From contig NC_067144.1 of NCBI RefSeq assembly GCF_903995435.1, forward strand, positions 73,372,256 to 73,436,255: a DNA stretch of 64,000 nt. Direction: 5' to 3'. The stretch is from Acomys russatus. Its lineage: Eukaryota; Chordata; Mammalia; Rodentia; Muridae. The translations under genes were made by a program, and so were the position numbers. The notes under the pieces are model-generated. The model did not search any database and was not told where the DNA came from. It saw nothing but the letters and a program-made list of their open reading frames with translations. Shown here piece by piece: positions 22,062 to 32,595 of this stretch (positions are counted from its first letter, which is position 1; every line of letters starts with the position of its first letter).

Positions 22062-22325
22062 ATTTGAATTAGAAATGTCCCCACAGGTTCATGAGTTTGA
22101 ACGCTTGGTTCTCAGAAGGTGACACTGTTTGGGCAGGTGATGGGACCCTTAAGAGGTGCAGTCTTTCTGGCAGAAGTATGAAACTGGGCATACGGTGGAG
22201 TTTGAGGTTGTGTAGTCTGTCCCCTGCCCCTCTCTGCTTCTTGACTGCCAGCCTCAGGTTCCTGTGGCCGAGGTACGGGTCCTGTAGGAATTCTGTCTGC
22301 CTATGATTGACTGACTGGGCTCACA
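22062..22325 (+). repeat. MaLR-like rodent repeat
   Basis: 'gaattagaaatgtccccacaggttcatgagtttgaacgcttggttctcagaaggtgacactgtttggg' parallels the repeat at 42231 ('gagaaatgtcccccataggcttgactatctgaacactgggtcctcag'). Confidence 0.6.
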
Positions 22326-22639
22326 GGAGGGGGGCACCTGTGGCCTGTTAGTTTGGTCAGGCTCTCGCAGAGAGTGTCAGGAAGGGCACAGGGACACGGT
22401 CCCCAGTGGGTTGGCCTGGTTTCAGTAGTTCAGGCAGGGTCCTATGTGCATGGAAATGTGGTCTCTGTTGAACATGGCTTGCTGTATGAAAAGTCAGACA
22501 TAAGCCACAAAACAGGAGAGAGTGGGTTCCAGCCATGCATGCTGCAGGGCATTGGTACAACCCGTGAGGAACAACCCGTGCAGAAGTGGGCAAAGGACTA
22601 GAGATAGCTCTCTGAAGAAGCCACACAAACGGCCAGTGA

Positions 22640-22865
22640 GCCCACAGACTATATTCAGCATAGCTAGGCACTGGAAAAATGCAAATCAAAACCATAATGA
22701 GCTACCAATTCATAGACATTACAAAGGCTATTATAAAAAGGGAAGAAAAAGAAAAATGACCAGTACTTGCGAGAAGCAGAGACACGGAAACCCTGAGACA
22801 TGGGTGATAGGCGTGGGAGGTCCTGCAGCCACCATGGAAGGCAGAGTGTCAGTTGCTCGAAGTTA
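22640..22865 (+). repeat. Old L1 (L1M-like) fragment, left part
   Basis: 'atgcaaatcaaaaccataatgagctaccaattcatagacattacaaaggc' is typical of the ORF2 end of old mammalian L1. It is split from its continuation at 23061 by a B2. Confidence 0.65.
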
Positions 22866-22869
22866 AATT

Positions 22870-23060
22870 TTATGGATCTGGAGAGATGGCTGAGCAGAGG
22901 ACGTGGGTTCAGTTCCTGGTACCTTCATGGCAGCTCAGACACAGTTCTAGGGGACCTGGTACCCTCTCCTGGCCTCCTCAAGGACAAGGCACACGCACAG
23001 TTCACAGACAGACATTCAGGCAACTACCCCCTGCCCCCAAAGTTAAATTAAAAAAGACCC
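22870..23060 (+). repeat. B2 SINE, inserted in L1M
   Basis: 'atctggagagatggctgagcagaggacgtgggttcagttcctggtacc', 'acagttctaggggacctggtaccctctcctggcctcc', 'aggacaaggcacacgcacagttc', then an A-rich end. Confidence 0.82.
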
Positions 23061-23600
23061 AGACTGATCACCTGGTCCAGCAATGACTTTACTATACAGA
23101 CCCAACAGAGTGGATAGCAAGGCCTGCGATGGCTTCTTGTGTGTCAGCACCCCGCCCCCCGCCCCCCAGCAGTCTCATTCACAAAGGCAAAGGGGCAGGA
23201 ATAACTGTTTCCCATCAGTTCTGGAATGGGCGAGCAGAAAGAGAAACAGACACGGTGGGAGGGGGGCGGGGAGGGGTGGGATGGGGATTTCACCCTCAAA
23301 GTAAGGCAATTCTGACATGGATGCTCGGTGAGTGACCCTGATGACGCTGTACTGGGTGATGGAATACAGAAGACCCCACCTCTATGAGGAAGTGTGGAGA
23401 GGCAGCGGGTAGAAAAGTGCACAGCAGGGGCTGGAATCCTTTGATTGGGATGACAAAAGGTTCCAGGGAAGGTAAGCAAAGATGGCTCCAGAATAGGACT
23501 TTCCTTTCCCCTCAGTGCTGCTGAATTGTGTGTTTAAAATGGCTAAAGTGTTAAATGTAAGACCATGTATGCTTTATCACAGTATGGCTTTCTTAAACAG
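23061..23600 (+). repeat. Old L1 (L1M-like) fragment, right part
   Basis: 'acatggatgctcggtgagtgaccctgatgacgctgtactgggtgatggaatacagaagaccccacctctatgagg' follows the L1M 3' order, ending near 'tttaaaatggctaaagtgttaaatgt' and 'gctttatcacagta'. Confidence 0.6.
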
Positions 23601-24132
23601 TCCCTGTGCTATTGAGAAGTAGTCCCTAGAGTGCCCAAAGATGCTGCTCACCTCAGCTCTTCTGCTGCAGCCCTGACCCCAAAATAAGACAGTGCTGTCC
23701 CTTTGTTTTAGGACTTGTCAATAGAGCGGGGTGGGGTGGTGGTGAAGAATTGGGCATCTTGCCCCGTGAGACCTGTTGCTTAGCTCCAAAGGGACGTAAG
23801 AGACATCAGAAACCTCAGAAGAAACATCTCTGGACAGAAAGAAAGAGGTCAAAAGGCAGGGCTTGTCTTCCTTCCTCCCTTCTTCCTTCTTCCTCCCCCC
23901 TCCTTCTTTACTTCCTCTTTTGCTTTCTCTCCTCTCATTTTCCATCCTTTCTTCCTCCCTTTTCTGAAAACTTTACAAAATTCAAAACTGCCGGGATTGC
24001 CAAGCCCTGGATTGCCAAACCCTGGATTAGAGGCATGCTAGAAGAAAAGATTGAACCAAGAAAGAAGCTGCCAGCGAGAGGAGGTGGCCATGGGCTGAGG
24101 CTGAAGAAGAGGGAAAACCAATAAGCGGGGAC

Positions 24133-24135
<3 letters not shown>
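23601..24135. other. Unannotated intron with CT-rich tract
   Basis: Pyrimidine-rich 'cttccttcctccc' tract at about 23865-23970. Nothing else recognised. Confidence 0.5.

Positions 24136-24177
<42 letters not shown>
24136..24177. repeat. (TG)n microsatellite
   Basis: About 21 TG units without interruption. Confidence 0.95.
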
Positions 24178-24178
<1 letters not shown>

Positions 24179-24594
24179 CGGGGTGAGGAGAGGATGCAGC
24201 TGGGTCAGTTCGAAGCATCCGAAGACACCCAGGCGACCTGTCTGGAAAGAAGACGGGAGAGGCGGGCTCTAGGTCTGGGCGTTACCCTCAGTGTGAGTGG
24301 AGAGCTGCGGTCACAGGTGTGGATGTTAAGTTGGGGGAAGGGTCTGAGCAAGTGAGCAGAGAACAAATCAAAGGTTGCAGAGTGAAGAACAAGCAGGACA
24401 CAGAACCCGGAAAACAGTCACATGAGCGACAAGCCAGAGGAAGGGCTGAGTGGGGGCCGGGCCGGGGTGCGAGCTAGAGGATGGGTACCACCAGGTGCAG
24501 GACCAGCAAACAGTATTCGGGGCCTCATCCTGCACATGCCGGGCACGGAGGTGGCCCACTTGGACTAAGAAGAGACTCTCCTTTCTTTATTTGT
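24178..24594. other. Unannotated intron
   Basis: Nothing supported. Confidence 0.5.
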
Positions 24595-25035
24595 CACAGT
24601 GAACTCGAGACAGATCAAAGATTTGAATGCAAAATGTAAAACTACAGCTGTAAGTGAGGAAGATGCTATTTTTAAAAGTAACACCAAGAGTTGAGAAGGG
24701 CCCTTCTAAAACCACGGTAGGAATCTAGGAGATACACTAAAAGACTGGTATTTTTGACAGCATAGAAATTTAAATGTCTATTAAAAATATAAGGGGACAA
24801 ACCAGGGAAAATGTCTGCCGAATGCAGCATGCATGCTCCCCACTTGCGAAAGCGCAGAGAGTTGGCCAGAAAAGTGGCCACACAGAGCAGATAAGACGTT
24901 TCTGAGAGAAGAAAATACCAAGCCAGAAAGCTCAGGTTGCACTGGTCAACCACAGCGAAGCAAAAACAAAACAAAACAAATAACATTAAAACCCCCAAGT
25001 AAACCAAAATTAACAATAAACAGAGTAGGCTAAGC
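24595..25035 (+). repeat. Old L1/HAL1-like ORF2 fragment
   Basis: 'gagacagatcaaagatttgaatgcaaaatgtaaaactac' and 'gacagcatagaaatttaaatgtctattaaaaatataaggggacaaaccagggaaaatgtctgc' parallel the ORF2 C-terminal region of old L1. Many stops; dead. Confidence 0.5.
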
Positions 25036-25689
25036 CAGTTGTCTTTCAGCAGCCCTCACTAAGCTTGCAGATGACGTCAGTGGACGCCCGTGTGGTTGTA
25101 TCTAAACAGTTGACATGTGTTACAGTCGTGTAGGGCCTGCGACTGGTCATCTTTCCAAGGCAGCTGCCATTTAACGTCGCGATCCCTGCCTCCCAGGATT
25201 CTGTCGCCGTTCCTTGGTCTTGCTTTTCCTTGGCTCTTTCCGCCTCCAGCATGGGAGACGTGATCCCCTGGCACTGGCGAGAGGGTCCTGTCCACGCAGC
25301 GGGCCCCCAGTGCGATGCCTCGATGAGGGGCATGTGTTCATTGGCCTGGCCAGTGGTCCACACTGCCGTGTTGAGGAGAACAGGCGCCCACTGTGCATGT
25401 GTTGCCCCTTCCTATAGTAGCATGTATGTGCTTGTGACTGTGTGTTGTATGCACATAGGAAATGTTCTCCGAAATATGAATTTTGATCCATTTCTGAGCT
25501 GTAACTTTGTGCGGGTGTTTTTACTTTCTCTTTCAATTTTTCTATATTTTATTCTTCTCCTTAATACGTTTCTTTCACTTAAAAATATCAGTGGGAAGCA
25601 TAATGGTTTTTGTTCTTTCTTTCTTTCTGGTTTTTGTCATGCCAAACGCGTGTTGTATAAGACAGGTGGCCACTGGACTTGGTGATAGG
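25036..25689. other. Unannotated intron with a CRE palindrome
   Basis: A perfect TGACGTCA at 25072-25079. The rest is unique, with a T-rich part near 25510-25640. Confidence 0.5.
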
Positions 25690-25955
25690 GTGCAGTGGTG
25701 TGGGTTGATGGGTGTCCTCCCAAACTCATGCCCACTCCACGCCCAGAAGTGTGATCTCACTCGGCAAAGGGGCTTTGCAGAATTAAGTCGGCTAAAGACC
25801 AAGGTGAGGTTGTACTGGATCAGGTCAGAACCTACACCCACTGAGACACCTCACAAGGGCCAGGGCACACCAGAACGCAGAACATGATGGTGACGGAGAA
25901 GGAGAATGGTGTGGCCACAAGTCACTGAGAGCGCGTGGCTCCTCCTTTCAGCTTG
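25690..25955 (+). repeat. MLT1/MST-like MaLR LTR
   Basis: 'gtgtcctcccaaactcatgcccactcc', 'agaagtgtgatctcactcggcaaaggggctttgcagaattaagtcggctaaagaccaaggtgaggttgtactgg' matches the ordered features of mammalian MaLR LTRs. Confidence 0.75.
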
Positions 25956-26492
25956 CAGAGCAAGGAGGTTCTGCTTTTGCCTTGACTTTGAACTCTGATC
26001 CCCAGGACTCAGAGAAAACAGGTTTCTGTGCTTTAGAGCTTTCAGTTCACAGTGCCTTGTTGTGGGTTCCCCCAGGAAGCCACGCCAAGGGAAATGTCTA
26101 TGGAGTGGCAGGTCTGAGCCGTGCTGCAGTGTGCAGAGGCAAGGCCGGGTGGTGGAGATGGTGTGACAGGAGGCAGAGAGAGCTGGAGGGGAGCTGCTCA
26201 GAGGAGGGACTTGTGTGTGGGCCATGAGTGTCTGAGAATGGGAGAGGCCTGGGTACAGTTACCAGTAGAGACAGAGCCCAATGTGGGGACAAAGGGACAC
26301 TGGGGACATTTCCTGCAGGCTTTGCATCCTGAGAGAACCTCGTGTTGGCTCTGTTTAGAGAGTGAATTTCATGGACTGCCATACACTGGGTCATAGGAGT
26401 GCTGTGCTGTTCACAGGACGCCAAGGTGGAGTTTATGTACAGATTAGTGGTCCAAGTGAGCATAGCTTCACTGTGGAGGAGAGAGATCCTGA
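25956..26492. other. Unannotated intron
   Basis: Nothing supported. Confidence 0.5.
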
Positions 26493-26763
26493 CACATGGA
26501 TGAACCTGGGGGATGATGTGCACACTGAGGGAAGTTAGTCACAAGAGAACCAATATGGCCGAGTCAGTCACACTAGGTGCAGTCCCTAGCAACATTCACC
26601 TCAGAGGCAGAGAACACATGGTGGATAATGGGCTGGAGCTGGGGAGCTGCTCTCTCAAGGTTCTGTTTGGGAAAGTGGAAAGTTCTAGAGATGGCTGGCG
26701 GTGATGGTGGCACAGAGCGTGAATGCACCCGAGTGGCAGCCTCAGGAATGGTGAAAATGGCGC
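26493..26763 (+). repeat. L1M-like 3' end
   Basis: 'gacacatggatgaacctgggggatgatgtgcacactgagggaagttagtcaca', then 'ggaaagttctagagatggctggcggtgatggtggcacagagcgtgaatgc' and 'gaatggtgaaaatgg' follow the L1M 3' UTR closely. Confidence 0.8.
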
Positions 26764-27075
26764 AGAGAGATGGCTCAGCCAGTAAAGACCATGGAAGTTC
26801 GCGGACCCAGGGCCAGATGCCCAACGCTTCTTTGAAAAACAAAACAGAAGTGGGAATGGTGGGGCCTGCCTGGAGGCCCCCTCCCAGCACCGCGGAGGAG
26901 GAGAGACAGGAGGGTCTTTTTGGCCAGGCAGCCTAGCTGAGTCAGGGGTCTCTGGGTTCCCTGGGCCTCAGGTTGTAAGGAGGAAAGCCTTCTAGAGGAT
27001 GTACGGCAGTGCCCTTTGGTGTGCGCGTGGCATGTGCACACATTGCATGCATGCCTGCACACGTATGGTTACATG
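26764..27075 (+). repeat. B4 SINE
   Basis: 'cagagagatggctcagccagtaaag' head, 'gtgggaatggtggggcctgcctggaggcc' B1-like middle, ending 'gcatgtgcacacattgcatgcatgcctgcacacg'. Inserted at the end of the L1M. Confidence 0.65.
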
Positions 27076-28504
27076 TTAATCTTTGTATTATAAAGGGGGA
27101 AGCCAAGTAGACAGTGAAAGCAAGCATCGCTTGTGAGGTGGGTCCCTGTCTCGGTGCAGGGGTTTGTTGAGAACTGTGGCACTGCAGAGGGTAGAGGGTG
27201 GCTTGCTCCCTTTCCATCCTTTGAACTGTCCTATTTCTTACCAGGTCCTTAAGCCCCTGGGCGTGCAGTATATGGTCGTAGTGTAAAGGAGATGCAGAGA
27301 GGGAGAGAGCCAATCCCCTCCTTGTCCCAGTCACAAGGGAGAAGCGGCCGCTCTGAGTTGTGTTACAGGGACCGGCTGAGCCCAGCACCAGGTCCTTTGC
27401 TGTCCTCCTGCTCCGCATTCTTATCTGGGGCCTCACCCTGCAGAGCTCGTCACTTGCTTGCCCGTCCTGTCTGATGTGCTGTGTGAAATGGCTTTCCAGA
27501 GGGCTCCGCGCTCGAGCTCGCGTGACCTCTGCAGACTGTATAATCAGGAGTCTAGACAGGAGCTCAGGTTTCAGGTCACAGGTGTGGGTGATGAACCAAG
27601 TCCTGTCTCGCAGTGGGAGCTTGTGACGGCCGCTAAAGGGCAAAGGAGCCTGTTAGAAACTTAGCTTGGGGGTCCCGGGATGTGAGTGTGGATTTAGGGT
27701 GTCTGCTACGCTGTTGTAAGGTTAGGACACTGAAGCTGACTTTGTGAAATGGGAGCTTATTGCCTGAAGGAGAAACACTGACAGCTCACCCTGGGCTGCA
27801 CTGAGGAGATGGACACCCAGCGATTTTTCTTTGAAAGTCATCTTAGGAGTCAGACCGCAGCAAGAACTTTTGGGGGCCTCTCGGGATTACCACAGGTCAC
27901 TTGCAGAAGCCGGCAGAGAAGCCAGAAGACCCCAATCCAATGTTTGCCAGTCAAGCCGTTGGCCCCTTCACAGGCCCACGTTTGCTCACAGAAAGGACAC
28001 CTTTGGTAATCTTCACCGAGGCTTAGTGAGGGCTAGCAGCCTGTCTAGAGCACTGGGCCTCAGCTGACCTTCCCCTTCTTCCTTTGTTACTCAGCACAGT
28101 GAAGACCCAGGCAACCAGGAGATGGGGTCTAGTCTGTAATTAGCACCTTCCTGTGTTTTTAGAAGTGGTGGCTGCTGTAGGCCTGTTTCCTCCCTGGGGA
28201 CCCGGGTGGTGCTGTCTTCCTTCCTAAAGCAGGAAGGCCAGCCTGTCGGAATCAGTGAGTGTGCGAGTACGTGTGTGTGCGTGTGTCTCAGCTGCTCCCT
28301 CACACTGGGACCCACAGCCTACAGGAAGTGGGGTGCCCACCTTCCTGGCTGCTGGAGGAGCTAAGAGACTTAATACGCATGGGGAGGCGCAGGCTGGTGT
28401 CCCAGGTGTGCCTGCTGGGAATCCTGCTCTGCCGGCTGTGCATATCTGCTCTGGCCACTTCTACTTCTGAGTCTCTGAGGTGGGACTAGATTAGCAGGAC
28501 TTTG
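27076..28504. other. Unannotated intron
   Basis: About 1.4 kb unique; a local CpG cluster at 27505-27520 (ctccgcgctcgagctcgcg). A 233-codon open frame on the minus strand here is not credible as a gene (see rejected). Confidence 0.5.
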
Positions 28505-28628
28505 CCCAGCTTGGTCCCGCAGTGCCAGCACTTGGCGGGGGCTGAGGTGGGTTAGACATTGGGGGCATCTGGGTGTGTAGTAAGTTCCAGGCCAGCTAGG
28601 GCTGTATATAAGGAGACCCTGTCTCAGG

Positions 28629-28664
<36 letters not shown>

Positions 28665-28690
28665 AGAAGAAGAAGAAGAAGAAGAAGAAG
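28505..28690 (+). repeat. B1 SINE with (A)n(GAA)n tail
   Basis: 'gtgccagcacttggcgggggctgaggtggg', 'taagttccaggccagctagggctgtatataaggagaccctgtctcagg', then A33 and about ten GAA units to 28690. Confidence 0.87.
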
Positions 28691-29144
28691 GAAAACAAAG
28701 AACAAAGGTCTATATTGAGGAGTGACCACGAGAAATCAAATACAGACTTGAACACATGGTAGCAGTTACACTCGAATCTGTGTCCTACGAGGGGCACCAT
28801 TTGTAAGTAGAATAGTCCCTATTTTTATAAATCCAACATTGCCCTGGAAACTGTGTGAAATCCAGAAACAGCTTAAGACACAGATGGGAAGAACCATCTG
28901 GAAGCTCAGAGTAGGGCATGGTGACACAGAACTTGCGCAAAGTCCCGTGTGGCCACGCGCGTCCTGCACTGTGGAAGAGAGCCCACGAATGTTCTAGCAC
29001 ATGAAAAGCCACAGTTGGCAGTGGCTGGAGTCATTGGTGAAGGTTTCGTAAGGGAAAGTGGGGATGACTGGCTCTGAGGAGGGAAAGGAGAAAGTCAATC
29101 TTCACCAAACATTTACTCCACCTCAAGCAGGGGATGGGCCCAGC
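28691..29144. other. Unannotated intron
   Basis: Nothing supported. Confidence 0.5.
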
Positions 29145-29204
29145 AGTGACGCCCACAGGAAGTGACGCCCACAGGAAGTGACGCCCACAGGAAGTGACGC
29201 CCAG
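29145..29204. repeat. 16-bp minisatellite, nearly four units
   Basis: AGTGACGCCCACAGGA at 29145, 29161 and 29177, plus a truncated fourth at 29193. Each carries TGACGCC. Confidence 0.95.
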
Positions 29205-29358
29205 CCTTACACACAAGGAGGGAGGCATGCACAGTTCAGGTGCTCGCTAGGGCTGACACAGTTTGGGTGTGGTGGAGAGGAGAGGCAGATCTGAGGTCAT
29301 GTGGCCTTGTTCAGCACTGCAAACACTTTCCTTTCTAGCACTGAAGATAGGGGATGGG

Positions 29359-29815
29359 GTGTGTGTTTGTATATGTGTATGTGAGCATATGTGTGTGTGT
29401 GTATGTGTGAGTGAGTGCATACGTGAGTTTGTGTGTGTGTGTGTGTGTGTGAATGTGTGCATGTCCGAGTGTGTGTATCATTGAGAATGTGTGTATACGT
29501 GAGGGTATATGTGTGTGTGTGAGAATGTTAGCATCTGTGAGTGTGTGTATGCGCATGCATGTATGTATGTCCATATGTGCGAGGATGTTTCAATTGTGTG
29601 GGTGCACGAATGCGTGTGTGTGTGTGTGTGAGAGTGTTAGCATCTGTGAGTGTACACATATGTGTATATGTATATATATGTTCTCTGTGTGAGAATGGTA
29701 TCATATGTGAAAGTATATGTGTCCATGTATATGTCCATGTAATGTATGTCCCATGAGTGTGAATATATGTATTTGTGAATGTATATGTGTGTGTATACAC
29801 CTTTGTGTGTCTGCA
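29359..29815. repeat. Imperfect (TG)n array, about 450 bp
   Basis: TGTG interspersed with TATG, GAGTG and CATG variants. Confidence 0.9.
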
Positions 29816-29924
29816 CAACAAGAAGACTCTGTTCTCCCTGTGTCATTCCAGTGAAGAAACTAAGCTTGGCAGTTTCATAAATTCCTTAGGTTCATTCCCA
29901 TCCGTCATGTGTCCGTGTGGCAGA

Positions 29925-29993
29925 TGGCGTCATAGACTTGACGTAGGTGGCGTCATAGACTTGACATAGGTGGCGTCATAGACTTGATGTAGG
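29925..29993. repeat. 23-bp minisatellite, three units
   Basis: TGGCGTCATAGACTTGACRTAGG-type units at 29925, 29948 and 29971. Each contains GGCGTCA. Confidence 0.94.
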
Positions 29994-30183
29994 TATAGTT
30001 CCCAGCCTGGGGCTGCGTAGCTAGAACCAGCCTAGCAAGGTGAATAGTCCAAGTTCAGGGTGTGTCTACAGAAACATGAAGCACCCAGGTATGGAGAGGG
30101 ACAAGAGGGATGCTTGGAGGTCCAGGCTGAGCAAACACCAGAAGAGATATCCATAGAGGGCTCAGAAGGAGCAGAGAGAGCAG

Positions 30184-30427
30184 GGGGGAGGGAGGGAGGG
30201 AGGGAGAAGGAGGAAGAGGAGGAGGAGAAGGAGGACAAGGAGGAAAGGGAAGAGGAAGAGTGGGGGAAGAGGAGAGGGAGGAGGAGGAGGAAGAGGAGGA
30301 GAAGAGGATGAGGAGGAAAGGGAAGAGGAGGAGTGGGGAGAGGAGGAGAGGGAGGAGGAGGGGGAGGAGGAGGAGGAAGAGGAGGAGGAGGAGGGGGAGG
30401 AGGAGGAGGAGAAGGAGGAGGAGGAGG
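30184..30427. repeat. Polypurine (GGA/GAA)n tract
   Basis: About 245 bp almost purely purine on the plus strand (gaggaggagg, gggagaggagg units), with mirror symmetry in places. Confidence 0.95.
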
Positions 30428-31171
30428 CTCTGTTGGCTGTCAGGGCCCAGGGCGGAAGGCCGGGGTGTGCATCTGATAGAGAAGAGGCCCTGGGACTGAT
30501 GCTCAGGAAACCATGAAGGCTTGCACAGGTGGTGTTACCCATGATGCATCAGGAGATTCCTTTGTCTATAAGTAGAGGAAGATGTCAGAGCGACTGCTAG
30601 GGACAGTGACCCAGACTCAGTTTTCTAGACGATGGAGAGGGAGCGATGAAGCAATGGACCAGCTCTGTTTAGGAAGCGGTGAGGTCTCAAGAGACCAGGA
30701 GGAAATGCAATGAAGGTCAAAGTTGCCTTCAGAGAGAAAAGCAGCCTTCCCTGTCTGTGGAAGGTCTGTCCCTCACCAAGATGGAGACAGCTGATCTGTC
30801 TTCCCTCTTCTCGTCGGTGGACTGAGGCCATCCCCTCTAGACAGGCACAGGTGAGGTGAGATGCTCAAGCCTGAGTGTGAGCTGCTTACCATAGGCTCGT
30901 GTGTTGGGACACTTGGACCCCCGCTGATGGCACTGCTCTGGAAGGCTGTGGGGGGAGGTGGCTCACTGGGAACAGGTCTGGGAGTTAGCGTCTGGCATTG
31001 CTTCCTGTCCTCTCGGCCTCCTCAGTGCTTGTGTGATCTGAGCCGTTGCGTCACACATCCACTGCTATACTTTCCTTCCATACCTGGAGCCGCAATAACC
31101 CTCCCTCCCTCAGTGGCCACGTCTCGGCAGTTTGGTCATAGCAGCAAGAAAAGTAGGCTGTCCACACGGAT
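30428..31171. other. Unannotated intron
   Basis: Nothing supported. Confidence 0.5.
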
Positions 31172-31415
31172 GTAAGTGATGGGCAGCTCAGGGTTCATGT
31201 GGGTCCACTAGTGAGGGGAGCAGGGGCTGCCTCTGATATGGACTCTGTTGCCAGCGTTTCCATCCCTTCCCCCTGATGGGACTGCCTTGCCAGGCCGCAA
31301 GGGAAGAGGATGCAATCAGTCCTGATAGACTTGATGAGTTGGGATAGGTGGGGGAACCCACCAAGAAATAGGGGGTTCCATTTCAGAGGAAGGCCCCACT
31401 TCCCACAGACCTGCC
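31172..31415 (+). repeat. Rodent L1 (Lx-type) 3' UTR fragment
   Basis: 'gatgggcagctcagggttcatgtgggtcc' and 'ggggagcaggggctgcctctgatatggactctgttgccagc' nearly duplicate 57868-57966, where they follow an L1 ORF2 end. It continues with 'gggactgccttgccagg' and 'gggaacccaccaag'. Confidence 0.78.
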
Positions 31416-32304
31416 AGTCACTCAGCAGAGCAAGTGGAAAGTTGGATTTCATCTCCTCTGCTCTTTCTCTTCCTGCTAGTGACAGGAGCTGGGGTTCAGA
31501 GAGGGAAACCCAAAGAGGCCCTGGGTCCTTGTCACACAGCAGCTGCTGTGTAACTGAGGACTCCAGACAAGTGTGCCCAGGAATGAGCGCCCGTGGGTGG
31601 CCCTGCCTGTGACAGCACAGAGAAAGGAGCCTGGCACGCAGGGGAGCTCACCGGTATCTTCTCTGTACTCACGAAATGTGCTTAGCATTACAGGAAAGCC
31701 ATTATGTCCTGGCATGCTCTTCCTGTCCCCTCCGCCCGTCACCATGCTGCACGCAGGTCAGGTGGCCACAGTTTCCCACAGGTAATGCTGCAAATCCTAC
31801 CAGGACAGCCTCGGTTCTCCTTATCAGCTGGAGTCAGCCGCCCCCCCCCCCCAGCCCATGCTGGCCACCAGGGTCAGAGGACATTTAATCTCCCGCTTCA
31901 TCTTCAGCAGCCTCCTGCATGTGTTTTCCTTACTCACTGGGCCACTGGGATGTGCACCCGAGGTTCCCCGGATAGGCGGACAGGACCAAGTTCCTGGACA
32001 CTGTTTTTTTTTCCAAGACACTTTTGCCAGATGAGGACATTTTATTAATAATAAGTACTAGTCACTGGGGTGTGTGTGACAGTGGGGGGCCACTTAGTAC
32101 ACGCGGAGCTGCTGTGCAAGCTCGAAGGCCTGCGTACCTGCCTCAGCAGTGCATACACTAAAGTTATAAAGACACGGGGCGATCAGATGGGCCCTTACAC
32201 GAGGGTGGCACGCAAACTTACAAAGCAGTCCACATTTTACACATAAAACTTTAAAAATCCTTAAAGCAAATAAATGAACAACAACCACCATACAAGTCAA
32301 ACAT
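31416..32304. other. Unannotated intron
   Basis: Nothing supported. The C run at 31840-31852 is a possible length-error site. Confidence 0.5.
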
Positions 32305-32595
32305 GGCTGCGCTGCTGATAGCCCCAGTGCTGGTGGGGCAGACAGTAGAATGCCCGGGGCTCTCTGACCACCGGTCTGGCCAAATTGAGAAGCTCCCGGT
32401 TCTGTATGAGAGCCTGTCTTAAAAACCAAGGTGGAGAGCGATGTATAAAAACACCTTTTGCTAACCCCGAGCCTTATGTGCATATGTGTCCATGTGCACA
32501 GACCGCCCCCGCCCCCTTGTACATAGGCCCCCTCGAACACACATGCATAGGCACTGCCCCCAAAACACAGACACATGTACATATTACATGATAAG
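32305..32595 (+). repeat. B4 SINE, 3' two-thirds
   Basis: 'gccccagtgctggtggggcagacag', 'ggggctctctgaccaccggtctggccaaattgagaagctcccggttctgtatgagagcctgtcttaaaa', 'aaggtggagagcgatg', then a dinucleotide-like end. Confidence 0.75.

Noticed and set aside
26942..27643. 233-codon open frame on the minus strand
   Set aside because: Partly overlaps a B4 SINE, resembles no protein I know, has no surrounding gene signals, and is within chance expectation for a GC-richer unique stretch.
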